The notes beneath the pieces were generated by a model. That model searched no databases and had not been told where the DNA came from. It saw nothing but the letters and a program-made list of their open reading frames with translations. From positions 52,357 through 116,356 of the forward strand of contig NZ_AUFV01000014.1 of the NCBI RefSeq assembly GCF_000426685.1: a stretch of 64,000 nt of DNA, given 5' to 3'. Position numbers and translations under genes: made by a program. The DNA comes from Solimonas flava DSM 18980. GTDB taxonomy: Bacteria > Pseudomonadota > Gammaproteobacteria > Nevskiales > Nevskiaceae. Positions 51,697 to 61,266 of the stretch are shown here, piece after piece (position 1 is the first letter of the stretch; each line of letters begins with the position of its first letter).

Positions 51697-52665
51697 ATGG
51701 ACCTCAAGAACATCCTAGCTCCCATCGCCGACGACATGCGGCAGGTGGACGAGACGATACACGCCCGGCTGCGCTCGGAAGTCGCGCTCATCAGCGAAAT
51801 CGGCCACTACATCACCTCGGCCGGCGGCAAGCGTCTGCGCCCGGCGCTCGTGCTGATGGCGGCGCGCGCGCTCGGCTGCAAGACCGACGAGCCGGTGCTG
51901 CATGCGGCGATGATCGAGTTCATCCACACCTCGACGCTGCTGCACGACGACGTCGTCGACGAATCCGGTCTGCGCCGCGGCCGCAAGACGGCCAATGCCG
52001 TCTGGGGCAACGCTGGCGCCGTGCTGTCCGGCGACTTCCTCTATTCGCGCGCCTTCCAGATGATGGTCGAGTCGCGGCGCATGCAGGTCATGGACGTCAT
52101 GGCCAACGCCACCAATGCGATCGCCGAAGGTGAGGTCCTGCAGCTGCTGAACTGCGGCGACCCGGATACCGACGAGGCGCGCTACATGCGCGTGATCGAA
52201 CTGAAGACTGCGCGACTGTTCGAAGCCGGTTGCCGGCTCGGTGCGATCGCCGCCGGGCAGGATGAATCCGTCCAGCAACGCCTGCACGATTATGGTCATC
52301 ATCTGGGGCTGGCCTTCCAGCTGGTTGACGACGTGCTCGATTACACCGCGGATGCCGCTGTCAGCGGCAAGAACGTCGGCACGGACCTCGCCGAAGGCAA
52401 GCCGACGCTGCCGCTGATCCATGCGATGAAGAACGGCGGCGACGAACAACGCACGCTGATTCGCGATGCCATCTCGCACGGTCGGGTCGACCAGCTCGCC
52501 GAGGTGCTGAAAGCAGTTGAATCCACCGGGGCGATTCCTTACACTCGCGCCCTCGCTGAACGGCACAGCCGAAAAGCGATCGATTCGCTCGGTGATCTTC
52601 CCGATTCACCTCACAAGGCGGCGATGATCGAGTTGGCCCGGTTCAATACGAACCGCGCCGCCTGA
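51697..52665 (+). CDS. ispB: Octaprenyl diphosphate synthase
   Basis: Trans-prenyl chain elongation for the ubiquinone side chain. 322 aa. First aspartate-rich motif DDVVD at 84-88 (HTSTLLHDDVVDES), second DDVLD at 211-215 (LAFQLVDDVLDYT), with GGKRLRPALVLM and GEVLQLLNCGD. ATG 51697. Divergent from rplU, the order found in many gammaproteobacteria. tRNA-Pro follows after 8 bases and may share the transcript. Confidence 0.95.
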   Translation: MDLKNILAPIADDMRQVDETIHARLRSEVALISEIGHYITSAGGKRLRPALVLMAARALGCKTDEPVLHAAMIEFIHTSTLLHDDVVDESGLRRGRKTANAVWGNAGAVLSGDFLYSRAFQMMVESRRMQVMDVMANATNAIAEGEVLQLLNCGDPDTDEARYMRVIELKTARLFEAGCRLGAIAAGQDESVQQRLHDYGHHLGLAFQLVDDVLDYTADAAVSGKNVGTDLAEGKPTLPLIHAMKNGGDEQRTLIRDAISHGRVDQLAEVLKAVESTGAIPYTRALAERHSRKAIDSLGDLPDSPHKAAMIELARFNTNRAA

Positions 52666-52673
52666 TCCGAAAA

Positions 52674-52750
52674 CGGGGTGTAGCTCAGCTTGGTAGAGCG
52701 CTTGCTTCGGGAGCAAGAGGTCGCAGGTTCGAATCCTGTCACCCCGACCA
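52674..52750 (+). tRNA. tRNA-Pro (anticodon CGG)
   Basis: 77 bases with encoded CCA. Acceptor stem CGGGGTG pairs with CACCCCG; D-arm AGCTCAGCTTGGTAGAGCG; anticodon stem CTTGC/GCAAG with loop TTCGGGA, so the anticodon is CGG (52708-52710) reading CCG; T-arm CAGGTTCGAATCCTG. A terminator follows at once. Only 8 bases separate it from the ispB stop. Confidence 0.97.
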
Positions 52751-52756
52751 GACAGA

Positions 52757-52787
52757 CAAAAGGCCGCTGATCTTCAGCGGCCTTTTC
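52757..52787 (+). terminator. Terminator after tRNA-Pro
   Basis: GGCCGCTGA-TCT-TCAGCGGCC (52762-52782) with TTTTCG after it and AAAA before it. Perfect 9-bp stem. Confidence 0.9.
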
Positions 52788-53161
52788 GTTTTTGCGCATC
52801 CGCCACGCCGCAGAACCTGACCTTGCTCGGGTGACGGCGTCTCCCCGTGTGGCCGCGGGAGGCGCCGCGGACCGGACAGCTCGCTTCGCGGTCGTCGCCA
52901 AGGACGTGCGCCGTGCGGAACTCGGCATGAAGTCCGGACTCGGCGCCCGTGGGGCAGGCAGTCCTTGGTCTCGCTGTCCCAGCCCCGGCTTGCCGCGGCG
53001 GTGTGACCCGTTCCGGGGGTGGCGGGGCTCTGGACCGTGACGCGGCGTGGCAGAGACACTAGGCTCAGCAAAAGGCGCTTACGGTGCCAGGGGCCACGGC
53101 CGATTGCCGCCCCCGGCAGGCGTTCCGCTCATCACGAGAAAGGTTCGGGGGAGAATCACCT
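52788..53161. other. Intergenic region before the PilB-like gene
   Basis: About 370 bases with no convincing gene. Short frames occur on both strands, but none has both a ribosome site and a recognisable sequence. The last bases carry GGGGGAGA, the ribosome site of the PilB-like gene at 53162. No clear sigma-70 promoter was found by eye. Confidence 0.5.
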
Positions 53162-55585
53162 GTGACAACGGACGCAGCCGGATTCGCTTGGCCCATGCCC
53201 CCATTCTTTCGCGCCGGGCTGCCGCCTCCCGAGGTTCGAGGTCGTTGCACGGTCGAACTCACCTCGGGCGAGGTGCGCGCCGGCCAGCTCGTCGCCATTT
53301 CCGCCGAACGACGCGTGGCCGAGCTGCTGCCGGCGGCGACGTCGGCCCCGATTTCGATTCGTCTGGCCGACATTCACCTGTTGCGACTGGATGTGCCGCG
53401 ACAGCTCAGCCTCGACGAGGACGCGCTGCGTCAACTGGGCGTTCAAGACAGCGCGGTGGCGCTGGAGACGGCGTTCACCGTGCAGTTCCCCGACGGCCAG
53501 CATCTCGACGGCAAGACGCGCGGCTTCGTCAAGAATCCGGAGGGTGTGTACCTCAACCTGATCGTGCCCGGATCTTCGCTGACGACCGCGTGCTTCGTGC
53601 CGAGCGAGCAACTCGCCGATCTGCGTATCGGTGCGCTGATCGGTGAGACGCTCTCCAGTCGACATGCCATCGATCGCAAGGTCATCGGCGATGCGCTGGA
53701 TCTGCAGGCGAGGTTGCGTAGCCGGCGGCTCGGCGAGTATCTGACCGATTACGCCGTGGTCTCGGTCGACGACCTGCTGCGCGCCCTCGATCAGCAAAAG
53801 CGCGTGCCGAATATCAAGCTCGGCGAGTTCCTCGTGCGCGAGCACCTGGTGACGCGCGAGCAGCTGGATCGGGCGCTCGCCGTGCAGCGCGAGAACCGCA
53901 GCCGCCGCCTCGGCGACATCCTGGTCGAAATGGGAGTCGTCAGCCAGCGCGAGATTCAGGTCTCGCTGTCGGAGAAGCTCGGTATTCCGTTCGTGAACGT
54001 CCGCGATTTCGCTGTCGATCAGCAGACGCTGCACTCGATCAGCAGTGCTACCGCGATGGCAGGGCAAGTGCTTCCGCTCCTGCATTCGGCCGATCAGCTG
54101 GTCGTTGCCGTCGAGAATCCGCTCTCGGTCGATCTGCGCCGGGTCCGTTTCGAGACCGGACTGAACATCGTGCCCGTCATCGCCAACGGCGCCGATCTGC
54201 GCCTGCGCATCGCCCAGGAATACGGCGACAGTGCGACAGGCGCGGCGGCCGACGGCGAGTATCCGGGCTTCGACAACGAGGCCGAGGAAAATCTGGCGGA
54301 GCTTGTCTCGCAGGTCGCGCGCGAGGCGCCGCGCATGCAGGGCGCGCCGCACGCCGACGCGGCGGTGACGGACAGCGCGCTGGTCCGGCTCGTTCACAAA
54401 ATCATCGTCGACGCCCATGCCAAGGGCGCCTCCGACATTCACATCGAGAGCAATCCGCGCAATCAGGAAACGCGCGTTCGTTTCCGTCGCGATGGCGACC
54501 TCGAGGACTATCTGCAGCTGCAGCCGTCGTTCCGCAACGCGCTGGTGTCGCGCATCAAGATCATGGCGGGCCTCGACACCTCCGAGCACTGGCACGCGCA
54601 GGACGGCAAGATCGATTTCGGCCGGTTCGGGCCGGTCCCGATCGAATTGCGCGTGGCGATCATCCCGACCGCGAACGGCTTGCAGGACGTCGTCATGCGC
54701 ATTCTGGGGGGTGTCGATCCGCTGCCGCTCCCGGAACTCGGGCTTGGCGAGCGCGATCTGTCCGTGCTGCGGGAAATGGTCACGCACAGCTACGGACTGA
54801 TCCTGGTTTGTGGACCGACGGGCTCGGGCAAGACCACGACGCTGCACTCGGTGCTGCGTCACATCAACCGGCCGGACATCAAGATCTGGACCGCGGAAGA
54901 CCCGATCGAGATCACCCAGCACGGCCTGCGCCAGGTGCAGATCAACGCCAAGACCGGCTGGACTTTTGCGTCCGCCATGCGCGCATTCCTGCGCGCCGAC
55001 CCGGACGTGATCATGGTCGGCGAGATGCGCGATGCGGAAACCGTCAAGATCGGCATCGAAGCCTCGCTGACGGGTCATCTCGTGCTGTCGACGCTGCATA
55101 CCAACAGTGCGGCCGAAAGCGTGGTGCGCCTGCTCGAACTCGGCATGGATCCGTTCAATTTCTCGGACGCGCTGATCGGTGTGCTTTCGCAGCGACTCGC
55201 GCACAAGCTGTGCATGCACTGCCGCAAGCCTCGCATCATCAGCGACGCGGAGATCGGCCAGCTGGCACGCGAATACTGCGTCGGCACCGCGGAACGTGCG
55301 GCCGATGTCATTGCGCGCTGGACCCACGGCGGATCCGCACAGGTCACGCTCTACGAGGCACAGGGCTGCCAGGTTTGCCGCAACGGTTATCACGGCCGCA
55401 TCGGTTTCTACGAGCTGTTGCCGGCGACGCCCAAGGTCAAGGATCTGATTCGAGCTCACGGCACCGTCCCGCAGATCGTTGCTGCAGCCCAGGAGGCCGG
55501 CATGCGCATGCTGCGTCAGGACGGCATCGACAAGGTGCTGGCGGGCATCGTAGACCTGCCGAGCGCGCGCGCCGCTTTCACCTGA
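53162..55585 (+). CDS. PilB/GspE-type secretion ATPase with MshEN repeats
   Basis: An 807-aa type IV pilus/type II secretion assembly ATPase. GTG 53162 has GGGGGAGA seven bases upstream; the frame extends to 53084 without a ribosome site. Domains: a beta-rich N-terminal module about 15-85; three MshEN-like repeats about 175-270 (RLGEYLTDYAVVSVDDLL, KLGEFLVREHLVTREQL, RLGDILVEMGVVSQRE); ATPase about 390-800 with Walker A GPTGSGKTT (551-559), VGEMRDAETVKIGIEA, GHLVLSTLHTNSA; zinc-type LCMHCRKP and CQVCRNGYHGRIG. MshEN domains bind c-di-GMP. No pilC, pilD or pilin is adjacent, so the partner system is elsewhere. Confidence 0.92.
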   Translation: MTTDAAGFAWPMPPFFRAGLPPPEVRGRCTVELTSGEVRAGQLVAISAERRVAELLPAATSAPISIRLADIHLLRLDVPRQLSLDEDALRQLGVQDSAVALETAFTVQFPDGQHLDGKTRGFVKNPEGVYLNLIVPGSSLTTACFVPSEQLADLRIGALIGETLSSRHAIDRKVIGDALDLQARLRSRRLGEYLTDYAVVSVDDLLRALDQQKRVPNIKLGEFLVREHLVTREQLDRALAVQRENRSRRLGDILVEMGVVSQREIQVSLSEKLGIPFVNVRDFAVDQQTLHSISSATAMAGQVLPLLHSADQLVVAVENPLSVDLRRVRFETGLNIVPVIANGADLRLRIAQEYGDSATGAAADGEYPGFDNEAEENLAELVSQVAREAPRMQGAPHADAAVTDSALVRLVHKIIVDAHAKGASDIHIESNPRNQETRVRFRRDGDLEDYLQLQPSFRNALVSRIKIMAGLDTSEHWHAQDGKIDFGRFGPVPIELRVAIIPTANGLQDVVMRILGGVDPLPLPELGLGERDLSVLREMVTHSYGLILVCGPTGSGKTTTLHSVLRHINRPDIKIWTAEDPIEITQHGLRQVQINAKTGWTFASAMRAFLRADPDVIMVGEMRDAETVKIGIEASLTGHLVLSTLHTNSAAESVVRLLELGMDPFNFSDALIGVLSQRLAHKLCMHCRKPRIISDAEIGQLAREYCVGTAERAADVIARWTHGGSAQVTLYEAQGCQVCRNGYHGRIGFYELLPATPKVKDLIRAHGTVPQIVAAAQEAGMRMLRQDGIDKVLAGIVDLPSARAAFT

Positions 55586-55751
55586 AGCGCTGTCGCGGCC
55601 TCGCGGCGCAGCGAACGCCAGAGGAATCTCCCGCCGGCAGGTCGGCAGGCCGGGCCTGGCGGCCCATCGCCGCTTCGGAGGCGATGCGGCTTTGCGAGGG
55701 CATACGGCATACGTCACGCACGGCGCACGCGCGTCGCCGGAAATGCCGGCG

Positions 55752-56968
55752 TTATTCGTGGCGCAATGCTTCGATCGGATTGAGTCGCGCGGCGCGCTTG
55801 GCCGGCGTGTAGCCGAAGGCGACACCGATCGCCGCCGAGAACACGAAGGCGAGCAGGTTGATGCCGACGTCGAAGCTGTACGGCAGATCCATGAACTGCG
55901 AGAGCGTGATCGAGGCGACCGTCGCCAGGAGGATGCCGAGCAGGCCACCGACCGCCGACAGCGTGACGGCTTCGACCAGGAACTGCAGCAGCACTTCGCG
56001 TTCCAGGGCGCCGATCGCCAGGCGAATGCCGACTTCGCGGGTGCGCTCGGTGACGCTGACCAGCATGATGTTCATGATGCCGATGCCGCCGACCAGCAGG
56101 CTCACCGCCGCCACCGCGCCAAGCAGCAGCGTGAGGATCTGCATCGTGCCGGACAGCGTGTCGGAGATCTGCTTGGTGTCGAGCACGTTGAAATTGTCGT
56201 CCTGTCCCTCGCGGACGTTGCGCCGTTCCCGCATCAGCAGCGTGATGCGCTCCTTGATGCGCTCGGTCGAGGCGCCGTCGCGGGCCGAGACCATGACCAT
56301 GTTGACGTCGGTGTTGCCGGCCAGGCGTCGCTGCGCCGTGCGCAGCGGGATCAGTACGAAGTCGTCCTGGTCGTTGCCCATCGAGCCTTGGCCCTTGGCC
56401 TTGAGCAGACCGATCACCTGACAGCTGAAGCTTTGCAGGCGCAGCTCGCTGCCGAGCGGGTCGCTGCTGCCGAACAACTCGCGGCGCACGCGGTCGCCGA
56501 TGATGCAGACCGATTTGCCGCCGCGTTCCTCGGCCTCGCTGAACTCTCGGCCATTGACGAGTTCCCAGCGTGCGACGCCGAGGTACGTGTTGCCGGCGCC
56601 CGTCACCGAGGTCTTCCAGTTCTTGGCGCCCACCACGGCCGTCACCGATTTCGACACCACCGGCGAGACGCGCTCGACGCCGGTGATCTGCGTGTCGATC
56701 GCGTCGGCGTCGGACAGCCTCAGGTTCGGTGCGACGCTGCCGCTGGTCGGGCGCCCCATGCGCTGGCCGGGCATCACCAGGATCAGATTGCTGCCGAGGC
56801 TGGCGATTTGCGCGGCGACCGAAGCGGTCGCGCCATTGCCGAGCGTCACCATCGTCACTACGGCGGCGACGCCAATGACGATGCCGAGCATCGTCAGCGC
56901 CGAGCGCATCAGGTTGCGGCGGATCTCGCGCGCCGCGAGCAGCAGCGTATTCCATAACATCGTGGTGT

Positions 56969-56972
<4 letters not shown>
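55752..56972 (-). CDS. macB: MacB-type ABC transporter permease (FtsX/MacB fold)
   Basis: A 406-aa ABC permease with the MacB_PCD periplasmic domain between the first and second membrane segments, followed by the FtsX domain. First segment MLGIVIGVAAVVTMVTLG, later GGIGIMNIMLVSVTERTREV and EALRHE at the end. GTG 56972 overlaps the ATPase stop (GTGA). It works with the ATPase (56969) and the membrane-fusion protein (57700); MacB is usually one polypeptide with the ATPase, here the two are separate genes, as in LolCD-like transporters. Export of a macrolide, peptide or siderophore is possible. Confidence 0.9.
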
Positions 56973-57699
<727 letters not shown>

Positions 57700-57703
<4 letters not shown>

Positions 57704-58998
57704 GGTGCGACCTCACTGTCGACAACCGCGAGGTCGCCGGGTTTGAGAGCGCCGGAAACGACCTCGGTTTGCCGACCATCGCTTGCGCCGACCGTGATCT
57801 TCACCGCGTGCGGAGTCTGATCAGCGTCGAGTATCCATACGGTTTGTTCGCTGCCCTGGGCGATGACGGTGGTTGCGGTCTTGGCGGCGTCCTGCCGCAT
57901 GCGGGGCATCAGCAGGCTGGTGACCGAGCTGCCCTGCTGGCTGGCGGCAGCGCTGGTCTGTGGGGCGTAGCGCAGCGCCGCATTGGGGACCAGCAGGACC
58001 TGCTGACGCTGCTGCGTGATGATGCTGGCCGAGCCGGTCATGCCGGGGCGCAAGCTGAGGTCTTCGTTGGCGACCTGCAGCACGCCCTGGTAGGTGACGA
58101 CGCCGTTGGTCGTCTCGGCGCCGTAGCGCACCCTTTTGATCGTCGCCGGGTAACGTCGATCCGGATAAGCGTCCACGGTGAACGAGGCGGCCTGTCCGGC
58201 CTGCACCTGGCCGACGTCGGCTTCGTCGATATCGGCATGCAGCTCCATCTGCGTCAGGCTCTGCGCCAGCGTGAACAGTACCGGCGCCTGCAGCGTGGCG
58301 GCGACGGTCTGGCCCGGCTCGACGTCGCGCAGCAGCACGACGCCGTCGATCGGCGAACGGATCACGGCCTTGCGCAAATTGGTGCGATCGGCGCGCAGCG
58401 TCGCCTGCGCTTCGGCGATCGCCGCTTTCGCGGCCGCTTCGCTGGCGACCGCCTTGGCCAGCGTCGCTTCGGCGGCGGCGAGATCGCTTTTCGACGGCAG
58501 CTTGCCGGCGGACAGCTGCCAGGCCTGCTGCGCGCGCTCGAAATCGCCGCGCGCCTGCAAGGTCGCCGCCTGATTCATCTGCAGCGTGGCCTGCGCAGCC
58601 AGCACGGCTGCTTCGCTGTTGGCGACCTGGTCCTCGAGCTTGGACGTGTCGAGTCGCGCCAGTTCCTGGCCCTTGCTGACGCGGTCGTTGTCTTCGACCG
58701 AGACCGTCTCGATGATGCCCGACAACTCGCTGCCGACATCGACCTGCGTCGTCGGCTGCAGCTTACCGGTCGCCGAGACTTTGACGACCAGATCTCCGCG
58801 CGTGACCGCTTCGGTTTCATAGCGCAGCGGCGTAGTGCCGAAAGCCAGATGCCAGATCCACCACGCAAGTGGAGCCATGACGATCAGCGCCAGCGGCCAA
58901 AAGCGGCGGGCGCGTTTGCGCCAGTTGCTGCTGCTGCCGGCGGCGACGCCGATCTGGGCCGCGACGGCGGACGGGCTGGTGTCTTGCGTGTCGTTCAT
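57700..58998 (-). CDS. macA: MacA-like periplasmic adaptor (HlyD/RND family)
   Basis: A 432-aa membrane-fusion protein. A single N-terminal membrane segment (RRFWPLALIVMAPLAWWIWHL) follows a cytoplasmic tail, then lipoyl-like, coiled-coil and barrel parts: RGDLVVKVSATGKLQPTTQ, SGIIETVSVEDNDRVSKGQ, and a long alanine-rich helical hairpin about 110-185. It bridges the inner-membrane pump to the outer-membrane NodT channel. ATG 58998 overlaps the NodT stop (ATGA). Confidence 0.92.
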
Positions 58999-60485
58999 GA
59001 ATCGCCCGTGGTGTCCGAGGGAGGGGTGCGCTCGCGGCTGGTGTCCCAGCCGCCGCCGAGTCCCTTGTAGAGGCGGATCACGGCCGCCAGCGCGTCGCCT
59101 TGCGCCGTCGCCAGCGAGTCCTCGATGCTGAGCTGGCTTTGCTCGGCCGTGAGCACATCGGAGAAGTCGGTGAGCCCGGCCTGATAGCCGATGCGCGCGA
59201 CGCGCGAGGCCTCGCGTGCGCGGTCGGCGGCGGTGCTCAGGGTCGTGCTGCGTTCGCGTGCGGTGCGCAGCTCGACAAGGGCGGCCTCGACGTCGGCCAA
59301 GGCGTTCAGCACGGTCTGTTCGTACGCCACCGCCGCTTGTTGCTGCACTGCCGCCTGCGCCCGCCACTGCGCACGCAGGCGGCCGCCGTCCAACAGCGGC
59401 GAGCTGACCGCGGCGGCCAGCGCAGTGGTCGTCGCCTCGCCGCCGGTCAGTGCGCCGAGCGTCAGCGCCTGCAGGCCGAGCGAGCCGCTGAGCGTCAGTT
59501 GCGGCCACAGCGCAGCGCGCGCCTGCGCGGTCCGCGCCGCCTCGGCTACGAACTGCTGCTCGGCGGCGCGCACGTCGGCACGCTGGCGCAAGACGTCGGC
59601 CGGAATGCCGACCGCAAGCTGCTCGGGCAGGCGCGGCAGCACGATCGTCGCGCCGAGGCGTGCGTCGAGCGCCGCAGGGGGCTGGCCGATCAGAATGGCG
59701 AGACTTTGCCGCGTCTGCGTGAGCGTGTTGCTCAGCACAGGGAGCTGCGCGCGCGTCTTTTCCAGCGTCGCTTCCGATTGCAGCGCATCGAGTTCGCTGC
59801 CGAGGCCGGCACGTGCCCGCCATTCGGCAAGCTCGGTGACGCCGCGCTGGGTCTCGACGGAGGATTCGGCGACGGCCGTCCGCTGCATCAGGACCGCGAT
59901 TTCGCAGTACAGCCGGGCGACTTCGGCGAGCACGGTCACGTGGACGTCGTCGAGGTTGGCCATGCTGCTGTGCAAATCGGCTTCGGCGGCGGCGACGCCG
60001 GCGCCGAGGCGGCCGAACAGGTCGGCCTCCCAGCTGGCATCGAAACCTGCTTCGTAGAGATTGCGCGTGGCGCCGGTGCTGGTTTCACCGCTGCTGCGCT
60101 GACGCGATGCCGACGCACTGGCCGACAGGCTCGGCCGGCGCTCGGCCTGGGCCAGATCGCGTTGTGCGCGGGCTTGTGCAAGCTTGGCTTCGGCCGTGCG
60201 CAAGTCGGGCGCTGCCTGCAGTGCTTCATTCATCAATGCATCGAGCAATGGATCAACCATCCAGAGCGACCAGCGGCTCTCGCGCGGCGCAGCCGGCATC
60301 GCCGACGAGGTGCCCGACCAACTGGCCGGCACCCGTGATGCCACGTCGTCCGGCAGCGGCTCGAGTCTGGCCGCGCAGCCGGAAGCCATCAGCAGCGCAA
60401 GCGCCATCGCCGCCTGCACGGCTTTCCGCACCTCGCGCGAAGCGGGCACATACGGATGACGGTGCATCATGTGCGGCTTTCGCAT
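58995..60485 (-). CDS. NodT-family outer-membrane efflux lipoprotein
   Basis: A 496-aa TolC-like channel of the NodT family. Lipobox LLMASGC places the lipidated Cys at residue 37. Two outer-membrane efflux repeats follow with PDLRTAEAKLAQARAQRDLA, AGLGSELDALQSE and VAEAARTAQARAALWPQLTL. ATG 60485 (MRKPHMMHRH) is the likely start; ATG 60470 and 60467 lie inside. It is the first gene of the minus-strand NodT-MacA-ATPase-permease operon, each gene overlapping the next by four bases. It completes a tripartite exporter. Confidence 0.93.
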   Translation of the reverse strand: MRKPHMMHRHPYVPASREVRKAVQAAMALALLMASGCAARLEPLPDDVASRVPASWSGTSSAMPAAPRESRWSLWMVDPLLDALMNEALQAAPDLRTAEAKLAQARAQRDLAQAERRPSLSASASASRQRSSGETSTGATRNLYEAGFDASWEADLFGRLGAGVAAAEADLHSSMANLDDVHVTVLAEVARLYCEIAVLMQRTAVAESSVETQRGVTELAEWRARAGLGSELDALQSEATLEKTRAQLPVLSNTLTQTRQSLAILIGQPPAALDARLGATIVLPRLPEQLAVGIPADVLRQRADVRAAEQQFVAEAARTAQARAALWPQLTLSGSLGLQALTLGALTGGEATTTALAAAVSSPLLDGGRLRAQWRAQAAVQQQAAVAYEQTVLNALADVEAALVELRTARERSTTLSTAADRAREASRVARIGYQAGLTDFSDVLTAEQSQLSIEDSLATAQGDALAAVIRLYKGLGGGWDTSRERTPPSDTTGDS

Positions 60486-60587
60486 GGACACGTTCCGACG
60501 CTTATGATCCCGAATCGGTACGACGCCAAGCGGCGGCTTCTCATCTTCGGCCGTCGAGTTCGCGCGACGTCGGCGTCGGACCTGCAA

Positions 60588-60986
60588 CTACAGGCTCGGC
60601 CCGACGGCCGGCATGTGCAGTTGCTCGTAGCGCTCCTGGCAGTGCTCGCAGCGCAGGGCTGCGGGATTGGCGCGCAGCCGCGCCGGATCGATGTTCTTGC
60701 CGCAGTCGGCGCAGACGCCGTAATTGCCTTCCATCAGGCGCTGGATGGCCGCTTCGACTTCACGAATTTCGACGACATCGCGATGGATGTCGGCGAGATT
60801 GATGTCGGTGACCAGATCGGCAGTGGCCTCGTCGCCGAGATCATGGGTTTCGCCAGCCGTGTCCTGGTAAGTCTCCAGATCCCCGCGCGAGATCTCGCGG
60901 CGGATATCCGCCCACAGCTCGCGATAACGCTGGCGGAGCTTGAGCATGAATTCGGCGCGCTGCGCCTCGGCTAGAGCGGTGCTCAT
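60588..60986 (-). CDS. DksA/TraR-family zinc-finger protein
   Basis: A 132-aa protein of the DksA/TraR family. Coiled-coil N-terminus (LRQRYRELWADIRREISRGD) and a C-terminal zinc finger CADCGKN with CEHCQERYEQL. The acidic tip residues DLGDEATADLV resemble DksA (DxxDxA), so action in the RNA polymerase secondary channel is possible; it is shorter than DksA (151 aa). ATG 60986. It lies upstream of the efflux operon on the same strand, with about 100 bases between, and is divergent from the PAS-GGDEF-EAL gene. Confidence 0.9.
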   Translation of the reverse strand: MSTALAEAQRAEFMLKLRQRYRELWADIRREISRGDLETYQDTAGETHDLGDEATADLVTDINLADIHRDVVEIREVEAAIQRLMEGNYGVCADCGKNIDPARLRANPAALRCEHCQERYEQLHMPAVGPSL

Positions 60987-61266
60987 CGTCGGTTCCCGAT
61001 TCGTTGGAATATGGCTAATAACGTAGCCCATGGGCGCCGCGACCGGACTGACGTGCGTCAATGGTCGGCCGTGCTCGGCGCTTCGCGTTCGCCGCCGATC
61101 GGCAGGACGTAAGGCGGAGATGCAGTTTGCAGTCCGGGGCGGCTTCGCCGTCGATAATCGAACGCGGGGCGCGACCCGGCGAATTGGGCAGAAAACCGGG
61201 ATCGCTGCTTGCGCGTAACATTGAAAGCGCTCGTGAGCCCAAGCACGAGCTGGCGGGAGGCCTCGA

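Noticed and set aside
52674..53161. tRNA-Pro as an integration site for a mobile element
   Set aside because: No repeat of the tRNA 3' end, no integrase and no composition change follow; the next gene is a normal PilB-like ATPase.
53156..55948. 930-codon open frame on the minus strand opposite the PilB-like gene
   Set aside because: It is the antisense frame of a clearly conserved ATPase; its product is rich in Arg, His, Asp and Gln without any recognisable domain, typical of high-GC antisense frames.
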